DNA of 64,000 nt, taken from NCBI RefSeq assembly GCF_051486985.1, contig NZ_JAHVDV010000018.1, positions 37,432-101,431 on the forward strand, read 5' to 3'. The notes beneath the pieces were generated by a model. The model was given only the letters and a program-made list of their open reading frames with translations, was not told the origin of the DNA and ran no database searches. Source of the stretch: CBFFRJ01 sp051486985 (GTDB taxonomy: Bacteria; Pseudomonadota; Gammaproteobacteria; Enterobacterales; Enterobacteriaceae). Below are positions 26,676-34,252 of this stretch, piece by piece. Numbering within the stretch: the stretch's first letter is position 1; each line of letters opens with the position of its first letter. The translations under genes were made by a program, and so were the position numbers.

Positions 26676-29215
26676 ACGGTTTCCTCCACTAACATAACCG
26701 GAATACGTTCATACGGGGTGGCCGGACGATGTTGTTCACGCTCTGGCACCACCTGCACCGCCGGGTCGCGTTTGTCGCTGTTGATAAAGTGTCTGAAGCG
26801 AACCTGCGCCTGCGGATTGTTCACAGTCTCCGTCCACTCGCAGATAACCGCGTTGCGCAGACGGGCCATTTCGGCTTCAAGCTGATCGTTGAGACCCAGT
26901 TTGTTGTCGATGATGACGCTTTTCAGGTAATCGATGCCGCCTTCCAGGTTATCCAGCCAGGAGGCGGTACGAGTCAGTTTGTCTGCGGTACGGATGTAGA
27001 ACATCATAAAGCGGTCAAGGTAGTTGAGCAGGGTTTCACGGTCCAGGTCTGCTGCCAGCAGATCCGCGTGACGCGGTTTCATACCGCCGTTACCGCACAC
27101 ATACAGGTTCCAGCCTTTTTCCGTAGCGATGATGCCCACGTCCTTACCCTGCGCTTCCGCACATTCACGGGTACAGCCGGAGACCCCAAACTTCATTTTG
27201 TGCGGGGTACGAATGCCTTTGTAGCGGTTTTCCAGCTCGACGCCAAAGCCCACGCTGTCGCCTACACCGTAGCGGCACCAGGTGCTGCCGACGCAGGTTT
27301 TCGCCATGCGCAGCGCTTTAGCGTAGGCGTGGCCGGTTTCGAAGCCCGCGTTAATCAGCTGACGCCAGATTTCCGGCAGGTCATCTTTCTGCGCACCGAA
27401 CAGGCCGATACGCTGAGAACCGGTGATTTTGGTATAAAGGTTAAATTCGCGGGCAATACGGCCCACTTCCATCAACCCTTCCGGGGTAATTTCGCCACCC
27501 GCAGAACGTGGGATAACGGAATAGGTCCCGTCTTTCTGGATGTTTGCCAGGAAGTTGTCGTTGGTATCCTGCAGCGGCGTGTGTTCGGGTTTCAGAACAT
27601 AGTCGTTCCAGCAGGAGGCCAGCAGCGAACCCACGGTCGGTTTACAGACCTCACAACCGTAGCCTTTACCGTATTTTGCCAGTAATTCGTCGAAGGACTT
27701 AATGCCTTCCACGCGAATCAGGTGGTAGAGCTCCTGACGGGAGTAGGCGAAGTGTTCACACAGGTTGTTGGTGACTTCAATGCCCTGTTTTGCCAGTTCC
27801 GCATTCAGCACCTGAGTGACCAGCGGGATACAACCGCCGCAGCCAGTACCGGCTTTAGTTTCGGCTTTCAGCGCCGCAACGGTGTGACAGCCTTTATTGA
27901 TGGCCGCAACCAGCATGCCTTTGGTAACGTCGAAGCAGGAGCAGATTTGCGCGCTGTCCGGCAGTTTGTCCACACCGATGGACGGTTTGCCGCTACCGGC
28001 ATGCGCCGGCAGGATCAGCGAGTCCGGGTTTTCCGGCAGTTCAATGGCGTTCAGCACCAGCTGCAGCAGGTTACCGAAGTCGCTGGTATCACCCACCAGC
28101 ACGGCACCGAGCAGGGTTTTGTTATCCGGGCTGACGATAAGACGTTTGTAGACCTCTTTGCTTTCATCGAGGTAAACATAACTGCGAGCACCAGGTGTGC
28201 GACCGTGCGCATCGCCAATGCCGCCGACGTCCACGCCCAGCAGTTTCAGCTTGGCGCTCATGTCTGCGCCGGCGAAGGCGTTCGCGTTACCCAGGATATG
28301 GTCAACAGCAACCTGCGCCATTTTGTAGCCAGGAGCCACCAGGCCATAGACGTGATTATCCCAGCTGGCGCACTCGCCAATGGCGTAGATATCCGGGTCA
28401 GAGGTCTGGCAGGTATCGTTAATTTTGATGCCGCCACGCTGAGCCACCTCAAGACCACACTGGGTAGCCAGTTTGTCGCGTGGGCGAATACCGGTCGAGA
28501 AGACGATAAAGTCAACTTCAAGGTCAGAGCCGTCAGCAAAGCGCATGGTTTTGCGTGCGCTCGTCCCTTCCTGAACGATCTCTTTGGTGTTTTTGCTGGT
28601 GTGCACGCGCACGCCCATGCTTTCGATCTTACGTTTGAGCTGTTCGCCACCCATCTGATCGAGCTGTTCCGCCATCAGCATAGGGGCAAATTCGATAACG
28701 TGGGTTTCTACGCCCAGGTTTTTCAGTGCGCCAGCCGCTTCAAGGCCGAGCAGACCACCGCCGACCACTGCGCCGCGTTTGCTGCGACGTGCGCAGGACT
28801 CGATGGCATTCAGATCTTCGATGGTGCGGTAAACAAAACAGTCCTGGGTTTCGGAACCCTTGATCGGTGGGATCCACGGGTAAGAACCTGTCGCCATAAT
28901 CAGTTTGTCATAGTAGACAGTACGACCGGCGCTGGAGTGGATCACTTTCTCCTGACGGTTAATGGTGATGGCACGTTCGCCCACCAGGACGTTAACGCCA
29001 TGTTTTTCATAAAACCCATCACGTACCAGCGACAGTTCTTCCGCAGTGTGGTGCGAAAAGTAGGAAGACAGGTGAACGCGATCGTAGGCTTTACGGGGTT
29101 CTTCACAAAAAACGGTAATATCGAACTGACTGGCGTCGGCTTTGTCGAGAAGATCCTCAACAAAACGGTGGCCGACCATGCCGTTACCGATTATAGCGAG
29201 TTTGAGTTTGCTCAT
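26672..29215 (-). CDS. nirB: Nitrite reductase (NADH) large subunit
   Basis: Reduces nitrite to ammonia with NADH in the cytoplasm. The 847 residues contain an FAD/NADH module (IGNGMVGHRFVEDLL at about 9-23; GGGLLGLEAAGAL), a BFD-type [2Fe-2S] domain (CSCFDVTKG ... CGGC), and the siroheme/[4Fe-4S] domain with CVGSTWC and CTREC supplying the four cluster cysteines. First gene of nirBDC-cysG, behind an FNR plus NarL/NarP promoter. Confidence 0.98.
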   Translation of the reverse strand: MSKLKLAIIGNGMVGHRFVEDLLDKADASQFDITVFCEEPRKAYDRVHLSSYFSHHTAEELSLVRDGFYEKHGVNVLVGERAITINRQEKVIHSSAGRTVYYDKLIMATGSYPWIPPIKGSETQDCFVYRTIEDLNAIESCARRSKRGAVVGGGLLGLEAAGALKNLGVETHVIEFAPMLMAEQLDQMGGEQLKRKIESMGVRVHTSKNTKEIVQEGTSARKTMRFADGSDLEVDFIVFSTGIRPRDKLATQCGLEVAQRGGIKINDTCQTSDPDIYAIGECASWDNHVYGLVAPGYKMAQVAVDHILGNANAFAGADMSAKLKLLGVDVGGIGDAHGRTPGARSYVYLDESKEVYKRLIVSPDNKTLLGAVLVGDTSDFGNLLQLVLNAIELPENPDSLILPAHAGSGKPSIGVDKLPDSAQICSCFDVTKGMLVAAINKGCHTVAALKAETKAGTGCGGCIPLVTQVLNAELAKQGIEVTNNLCEHFAYSRQELYHLIRVEGIKSFDELLAKYGKGYGCEVCKPTVGSLLASCWNDYVLKPEHTPLQDTNDNFLANIQKDGTYSVIPRSAGGEITPEGLMEVGRIAREFNLYTKITGSQRIGLFGAQKDDLPEIWRQLINAGFETGHAYAKALRMAKTCVGSTWCRYGVGDSVGFGVELENRYKGIRTPHKMKFGVSGCTRECAEAQGKDVGIIATEKGWNLYVCGNGGMKPRHADLLAADLDRETLLNYLDRFMMFYIRTADKLTRTASWLDNLEGGIDYLKSVIIDNKLGLNDQLEAEMARLRNAVICEWTETVNNPQAQVRFRHFINSDKRDPAVQVVPEREQHRPATPYERIPVMLVEETV

Positions 29216-29238
29216 TTTTGCCTCGATTTCTTTTCTAT

Positions 29239-29316
29239 TACTGCCTACCTTAACGATTCAGCAGGGGTAGTTATTGATGTACATCAATTACACCTTCACC
29301 TACCACTTAATGGGTA
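29239..29316 (-). promoter_or_regulatory. nirB promoter: FNR site and NarL/NarP 7-2-7 site
   Basis: A perfect FNR site TTGAT-GTAC-ATCAA is at 29274-29287 (centre 29280.5). A NarL/NarP 7-2-7 inverted repeat TACCACT-TA-ATGGGTA is at 29301-29316 (centre 29308.5). Their 28-base separation equals the -41.5/-69.5 arrangement known for E. coli nirB, which puts the transcript start near 29239, with TAAGGT as the -10 element. Expected to be induced without oxygen and raised by nitrate or nitrite. Confidence 0.9.
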
Positions 29317-29457
29317 GATGTTTGATTTTTCATGGTTTTTCTAAGTGCCGGATCTGTCAGGCTTTTCAGATTTGCGGAAATTGTGTACAAAAAAGAACGT
29401 GGATTTATGGCAATTGCCTGAAACATCGTTTCAGTCTTAACCCCAGGGGGTAGAGGT

Positions 29458-30753
29458 ATGTCAGCAGCACCGCTTTGGTTGGTCCAGAACGTTCATCTGC
29501 CGGGACGAGAAGGGTTATGGCAGATAGCCATTGAGAAGGGTCGCTTCGGTGACATCTCGCCGATGGGGGCGGTACAGAACGAAAGCTATGAAGTGTTAAA
29601 TGCGCGTGGTGGCCTTGCACTACCGCCGTTCATTGAACCGCATATCCACCTCGATACCACCCAGACGGCCGGTGAGCCCGCCTGGAACCAGTCGGGTACG
29701 CTGTTTGAAGGTATTGAACGCTGGGCCGAACGCAAGGCACTGCTGACGCATGAAGATGTTAAGCAGCGCGCGTGGCAAACCCTGAAGTGGCAGATGGCGA
29801 ACGGTATCCAGTATGTGCGCACCCATGTGGATGTCTCCGATCCCAGTCTGACCGCGCTGAAAGCGATGCTGGAGGTCAGACAGGAGGTGGCGCCCTGGAT
29901 AACGCTGCAGATAGTCGCCTTCCCCCAGGAGGGAATACTCTCTTACCCCAATGGTGCAGCCTTACTGGAAGAAGCCCTGGTACTGGGAGCAGATGTAGTG
30001 GGTGCCATCCCGCATTTTGAGTTTACCCGCGAGTACGGCATTGAGTCGCTACACATCGCCTTTGAACTGGCAAAGAAATACGATCGTCCGCTGGACATCC
30101 ACTGCGATGAAATTGACGATGAGCAGTCGCGCTTTGTGGAAACCGTGGCAGCCCTGGCGCTGAAAATGGCGATGGGCGAGCGCGTCACTGCCAGCCATAC
30201 CACGGCCATGCACTCCTACAGCGGCGCCTATACGTCTCGTCTGTTCCGCCTTCTCAAACTCTCCGGCATTAACATTGTTGCTAACCCTCTGGTCAATATC
30301 CACCTGCAGGGGCGCTTTGATGACTATCCTAAACGCCGTGGCGTGACGCGCGTGAAGGAGTTGCTTGAGGCCGGGATCAACGTCTGTTTCGGTCACGATG
30401 ATGTGTTTGATCCCTGGTACCCGCTCGGCACCGGCAATATGCTGCAGGTGCTGCATATGGGGCTTCACGTCTGCCAGCTGATGGGCTACCAGCAAATTGA
30501 TGCCGGGCTGAACCTTATCACCCACCACAGCGCCCGTACCTTCGGCGTGAAAGAGTACGGCATAGCCACTGGCAACCCGGCCAATTTGATTATTCTGCCG
30601 GTGAGCAGTGGTTTTGATGCGGTACGCTGCCAGTCACCGGTACGCTGGTCTATTCGTCAGGGCAGAATTATTGCTACTACCCAGTTACCGCAGAGTTGGG
30701 TACAAATGGACAGCGGGGGAGAAGAAGTGCTGTTCAGCCGCCCGGCAAAGTGA
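29458..30753 (+). CDS. codA: Cytosine deaminase
   Basis: Hydrolyses cytosine to uracil and ammonia. The 431-residue amidohydrolase shows the metal-site PHIHLDTTQTAGEP (about 61-74), HCDEIDDEQSRF, ASHTTAMHSY and CFGHDDVFDPWYPLG, all as in E. coli CodA, with high similarity along the whole length. In E. coli, codA is next to the permease gene codB elsewhere on the chromosome; here it stands alone between nirB (divergent) and ppiA, where E. coli has tsgA. A strong GGGGG-type site precedes the ATG at 29458. Confidence 0.9.
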   Translation: MSAAPLWLVQNVHLPGREGLWQIAIEKGRFGDISPMGAVQNESYEVLNARGGLALPPFIEPHIHLDTTQTAGEPAWNQSGTLFEGIERWAERKALLTHEDVKQRAWQTLKWQMANGIQYVRTHVDVSDPSLTALKAMLEVRQEVAPWITLQIVAFPQEGILSYPNGAALLEEALVLGADVVGAIPHFEFTREYGIESLHIAFELAKKYDRPLDIHCDEIDDEQSRFVETVAALALKMAMGERVTASHTTAMHSYSGAYTSRLFRLLKLSGINIVANPLVNIHLQGRFDDYPKRRGVTRVKELLEAGINVCFGHDDVFDPWYPLGTGNMLQVLHMGLHVCQLMGYQQIDAGLNLITHHSARTFGVKEYGIATGNPANLIILPVSSGFDAVRCQSPVRWSIRQGRIIATTQLPQSWVQMDSGGEEVLFSRPAK

Positions 30754-30766
30754 AGGAGGTAACAGA

Positions 30767-30859
30767 ATGACCATGCGGTGCGTGGTCAGTTCAGTTTACA
30801 TCTGTTTCAATTGCGTAAAATTAAGTAAAAGGCTGGCCTGCTGGCGGACTGCTCTTTAG
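30767..30859 (+). CDS. Possible 30-codon small protein after codA
   Basis: Directly after the codA stop lies an excellent ribosome binding site, AAGGAGGT (30753-30760), six bases before an ATG that opens 30 codons ending in TAG. The product would have four cysteines including ICFNC. I recognise no family. It could be a real small protein, a leader upstream of ppiA, or the start of a deleted gene whose initiation signals survive. Confidence 0.3.
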   Translation: MTMRCVVSSVYICFNCVKLSKRLACWRTAL

Positions 30860-30905
30860 AATCAAGCCACTTGCTTTCTTACCTGCATTTCGTTAAGGAA
30901 ACCTC

Positions 30906-31478
30906 ATGGTTAAATCGACTCTGGCGGCTTTTGCGGCTGTATGTGCCCTTTCGGCGATCTCCCCTTCCGCGCTCGCGGCAAAAGGCGATCCTCATGTTCT
31001 GCTCACCACCTCCGCTGGCAACATTGAACTGGAGCTGGATAAACAGAAAGCCCCCATTTCGGTGAAAAACTTTGTCGATTATGTCAACAGCGGGTTTTAC
31101 AACAACACCACCTTCCACCGCGTCATACCGGGCTTTATGATTCAGGGGGGAGGCTTTAACGAGCAAATGCAGCAGAAACAGCCTAACGCGCCAATTAAAA
31201 ACGAAGCCGATAATGGGCTGAGAAACACGCGTGGCACTATCTCTATGGCCCGCACGGCGGATAAAGACAGCGCGACCAGCCAGTTCTTCCTTAACGTTGC
31301 GGATAACGCCTTCCTCGACCACGGTCAGCGTGATTTCGGTTATGCGGTGTTTGGTAAAGTTGTAAAGGGTATGGATGTCGCCGATAAAATCTCTCAGGTG
31401 CCAACCCATGACGTTGGCCCCTACCAGAATGTGCCGTCTAAACCAGTGGTTATCCTCTCTGCGAAAGTCCTGCCTTAA
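30906..31478 (+). CDS. ppiA: Periplasmic peptidyl-prolyl cis-trans isomerase A (cyclophilin)
   Basis: Speeds proline isomerisation during folding of exported proteins. The 190 residues begin with a signal peptide (to about Ala24, MVKSTLAAFAAVCALSAISP then SALAA), followed by the cyclophilin fold with NTTFHRVIPGFMIQGGGF and the catalytic arginine, SMARTADKDSATSQFFLN, and FGYAVFGKV. Length equals E. coli PpiA. Confidence 0.97.
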   Translation: MVKSTLAAFAAVCALSAISPSALAAKGDPHVLLTTSAGNIELELDKQKAPISVKNFVDYVNSGFYNNTTFHRVIPGFMIQGGGFNEQMQQKQPNAPIKNEADNGLRNTRGTISMARTADKDSATSQFFLNVADNAFLDHGQRDFGYAVFGKVVKGMDVADKISQVPTHDVGPYQNVPSKPVVILSAKVLP

Positions 31479-31585
31479 TCCTTTTCAACACGGGTGATGC
31501 TGACCCGTGTTGCTGCTTCCTCCCTGCGTAACGCGAAAATGCTGCTTATACTTGTGGCAAATGAACGAGATATCAGGGAGGCGCA

Positions 31586-31750
31586 ATGACCAAAAAACTC
31601 ACCGACCGACAAAAATCCCGACTCTGGGAGCAGCAACGCAACGTCAATTTTCAGGCCAGCCGACGCCTTGAAGGGGTGGACAGTCCACTGGTCACGCTAA
31701 CGGCCGAAGAGATTGAAACCCGACTGGCAGAGATTAAGGGGGCGCAATGA
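31586..31750 (+). CDS. yhfG: Fic antitoxin YhfG
   Basis: A 54-residue class I Fic antitoxin encoded immediately before fic. It starts MTKKLTDRQKSRLWEQQRN and carries SRRLEG at residues 25-30, which fits the inhibitory [S/T]xxxE[G/N] motif whose glutamate blocks ATP binding in the partner toxin. Its stop overlaps the fic ATG by four bases (ATGA), so the two are translationally coupled. The ATG at 31586 follows a GGGAGG site. Confidence 0.88.
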   Translation: MTKKLTDRQKSRLWEQQRNVNFQASRRLEGVDSPLVTLTAEEIETRLAEIKGAQ

Positions 31751-32349
31751 GCGATAAAGTAGGTGATGACCGCGACCCGTATCTTTACGCTGGCATTAAC
31801 GTGATGCGTAATGTATTGGGAATTCGCCAGGCGCAGCGTCTTGAGAAGGCGGCATGGGAGCTGACCGCACTGCGTGCCGCTACGCTGGAACTGGGGCCAC
31901 AGGCGCGTGGTTTGCCACATTTATGTGCGATCCATCGCCACATCTACCAGGATGTCTTTGACTGGGCGGGTGAAATCCGTGAAGTGGATATTTACCAGGG
32001 CGATACCCGCTTTTGCCATTTCGCTTACATCGAAAAAGAGGGCAATGCGCTGATGCGCAGTCTGGAAAGTGAGGACTGGCTACAGGGGCTTGAAAAGGAA
32101 GCCTTTGTTGAACGGCTGGCACACTATTATTGCGAAATCAATGTGTTACATCCTTTCCGTATTGGCAATGGTATTACGCAGCGGATCTTCTTCGAGCAGC
32201 TGGCACTGCACGCCGGTTATCAGCTCGACTGGCGTGGAATCGACCCACAGGCGTGGGCGGAGGCGAATCAGGCTGGCGCGATGGGCGATCTCGTTGGGCT
32301 GGTGGCCATCTTTGGCAAAGTGGTAAGCGAAGCAGGCGAAACGGAGTAG
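31747..32349 (+). CDS. fic: Fic-domain protein (AMP-transferase family toxin)
   Basis: Fic proteins transfer AMP from ATP to target proteins. The 200 residues match E. coli Fic (200 residues) throughout. The active-site motif reads HPFRIGNGITQR instead of the consensus HPFx[D/E]GNGRxxR: the invariant histidine is present, but the acidic metal ligand and the phosphate-binding arginine are isoleucines. E. coli Fic is similarly non-consensus (HPFRVGSGLAQR), so weak or altered activity may be general for this enterobacterial branch. A flap-region segment VDIYQGDTRFCH precedes it. Confidence 0.93.
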   Translation: MSDKVGDDRDPYLYAGINVMRNVLGIRQAQRLEKAAWELTALRAATLELGPQARGLPHLCAIHRHIYQDVFDWAGEIREVDIYQGDTRFCHFAYIEKEGNALMRSLESEDWLQGLEKEAFVERLAHYYCEINVLHPFRIGNGITQRIFFEQLALHAGYQLDWRGIDPQAWAEANQAGAMGDLVGLVAIFGKVVSEAGETE

Positions 32350-32379
32350 AATAGGGCGGCACAGAGTAACGAGGCCGCC

Positions 32380-32952
32380 ATGATCCTGCTTATCGACAAT
32401 TACGACTCCTTTACCTGGAACCTGTATCAATACTTTTGCGAGCTGGGCGCGCAGGTCGACGTCAGACGTAACGACGACATTACCCTGGCGGACATCGCGC
32501 TGCTCGCTCCCGAAAAAATCGTTATCTCCCCTGGTCCCTGTACGCCGGATGAAGCCGGCGTTTCCCTTGAGGTTATCCGCCACTACGCGGGTGTGCTACC
32601 TGTCCTTGGCGTTTGTCTGGGGCATCAGGCCATTGCGCAGGCCTTTGGCGCGCGCATTGTCCGTGCAAAGCAGGTGATGCATGGCAAGACCTCACCCATT
32701 ACGCATACGGGAGAGGGGGTGTTTCGGGGACTTAACAATCCGCTCACGGTAACCCGCTACCACTCGTTACTCATCGACCCCGCCACATTGCCAGCGTGCT
32801 TTGAAATCACGGCTTTCAGTGAGACACAGGAAATTATGGGCATTCGCCATCGCCAGTGGGATCTGGAAGGGGTGCAGTTCCACCCGGAAAGTATCCTCAG
32901 TGAACAGGGGCATGCGCTACTGAATAACTTTTTGCATCGCACCGATTTTTAG
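32380..32952 (+). CDS. pabA: Aminodeoxychorismate synthase, glutaminase component
   Basis: Supplies ammonia from glutamine to PabB for 4-amino-4-deoxychorismate in folate synthesis. The class I amidotransferase triad is visible: Cys79 in LGVCLGHQ, and His-Glu in VQFHPESIL near 168-172. The 190 residues are slightly longer than E. coli PabA (187). It lies 30 bases after fic, as in E. coli. Confidence 0.95.
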   Translation: MILLIDNYDSFTWNLYQYFCELGAQVDVRRNDDITLADIALLAPEKIVISPGPCTPDEAGVSLEVIRHYAGVLPVLGVCLGHQAIAQAFGARIVRAKQVMHGKTSPITHTGEGVFRGLNNPLTVTRYHSLLIDPATLPACFEITAFSETQEIMGIRHRQWDLEGVQFHPESILSEQGHALLNNFLHRTDF

Positions 32953-32961
32953 TTGCCATTA

Positions 32962-33000
32962 AGTGATTTTTTATGCATATTTCGTGATTATATTTTCACT
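32962..33000 (+). promoter_or_regulatory. Tandem ARG boxes (ArgR operator) for argD
   Basis: Two 18-base ARG boxes, at 32962-32979 (core TGATTTTTTATGCA) and 32983-33000 (core TGATTATATTTTCA), each match 12 of 14 core positions of the consensus TGAATWWWWATTCA. They are separated by exactly 3 bases, the standard spacing for an ArgR hexamer site. They lie just upstream of argD and imply arginine repression. Confidence 0.82.
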
Positions 33001-33031
33001 TCTGCTTCTTATTTAACAAGGGTGGGGTCAC

Positions 33032-34252
33032 ATGGCAACTCAGCACGACGCAATCACGCGCGCAACCTTCGACGACGTAATTTTACCTATCTTCGCGCCA
33101 GCCGAGTTTATCCCGGTCAAGGGAAAGGGCAGCCGCGTCTGGGATCAGCAGGGTAAAGAGTACGTGGATTTTGCAGGCGGTATCGCCGTGACGGCGCTGG
33201 GGCATTGCCATCCGGCACTGGTGGAGACGTTAAAAACTCAGGGTGAAACCCTCTGGCATATCAGCAATGTGTTCACCAACGAACCGGCGCTGCGGCTGGC
33301 GCGTAAAATAATTGATGCGACCTTTGCTGAGCGCGTGGTGTTTATGAACTCCGGCACCGAAGCCAACGAAACCGCCTTCAAGCTGGCCCGTTTTTATGCC
33401 TCTACCCGCCATAGTCCGCACAAAACCAAAATCATCGCTTTTCACAACGCGTTTCATGGCCGCTCACTGTTCACCGTCACCGTAGGGGGGCAGCCAAAAT
33501 ACTCCGACGGCTTTGGCCCAAAACCAGCCGATATTATTCATGTGCCGTTTAACGATCTGCATGCTGTCAAAGCAGTGATGGATGACCATACCTGTGCGGT
33601 GGTGGTAGAGCCGATTCAGGGTGAAGGGGGCGTGACCGCGGCTACGCCTGAGTTCCTGCAGGGGCTGCGTGACCTGTGCGATGAGCACAAGGCGCTGCTG
33701 GTGTTTGATGAAGTGCAGTGCGGGATGGGACGCTGCGGCGAGCTCTTTGCCTATATGCACTATGGCGTAACACCGGACATCCTCACCAGCGCGAAGGCGC
33801 TCGGCGGCGGGTTCCCTGTCAGCGCCATGCTGACCACGCAGGAGATAGCCAGCGCGTTCCATCCTGGCTCTCACGGTTCCACCTACGGCGGCAACCCGCT
33901 GGCCTGTGCGGTGGCCGGTACCGCGTTCGATATTATCAATACGCCAGACGTGTTAAACGGGGTAATGGAGAAACGCGCGCTGTTTGTGAAGCATCTGGAA
34001 AACATCAATGCTCAATACGATGTGTTCAGTGATATTCGCGGCATGGGCCTGCTGATTGGTGCCGGGCTTAAACCACAGTTTAAAGGCCGTGCGCGTGATT
34101 TCCTGCTGGCCGCAGCGGATGCGGGCGTCATGGTACTGAACGCTGGCCCTGACGTGATGCGTTTTGCGCCTGCGCTTATCGTTGAAGAGAGTGATATCGA
34201 AGAGGGCATGAGCCGTTTTGCCCGGGCGGTCGCGAAAGTGGTTAACGGTTAA
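33032..34252 (+). CDS. argD: Acetylornithine/succinyldiaminopimelate aminotransferase
   Basis: A PLP enzyme used in both arginine and lysine synthesis. The 406-residue class III aminotransferase has GTEANETAFKLAR, FHNAFHGR, VFDEVQCGMGR and the PLP lysine Lys255 in TSAKALGGGFP. A GGGTGGGG-type site precedes the ATG. Repression by ArgR is expected from the tandem ARG boxes. Its stop overlaps the yhfK stop on the other strand. Confidence 0.97.
   Translation: MATQHDAITRATFDDVILPIFAPAEFIPVKGKGSRVWDQQGKEYVDFAGGIAVTALGHCHPALVETLKTQGETLWHISNVFTNEPALRLARKIIDATFAERVVFMNSGTEANETAFKLARFYASTRHSPHKTKIIAFHNAFHGRSLFTVTVGGQPKYSDGFGPKPADIIHVPFNDLHAVKAVMDDHTCAVVVEPIQGEGGVTAATPEFLQGLRDLCDEHKALLVFDEVQCGMGRCGELFAYMHYGVTPDILTSAKALGGGFPVSAMLTTQEIASAFHPGSHGSTYGGNPLACAVAGTAFDIINTPDVLNGVMEKRALFVKHLENINAQYDVFSDIRGMGLLIGAGLKPQFKGRARDFLLAAADAGVMVLNAGPDVMRFAPALIVEESDIEEGMSRFARAVAKVVNG

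Noticed and set aside
27722..29317. A 531-codon open frame antisense to nirB
   Set aside because: It lies opposite a certain gene and past its promoter, with an implausible composition for a protein; it is a shadow of nirB codon bias.
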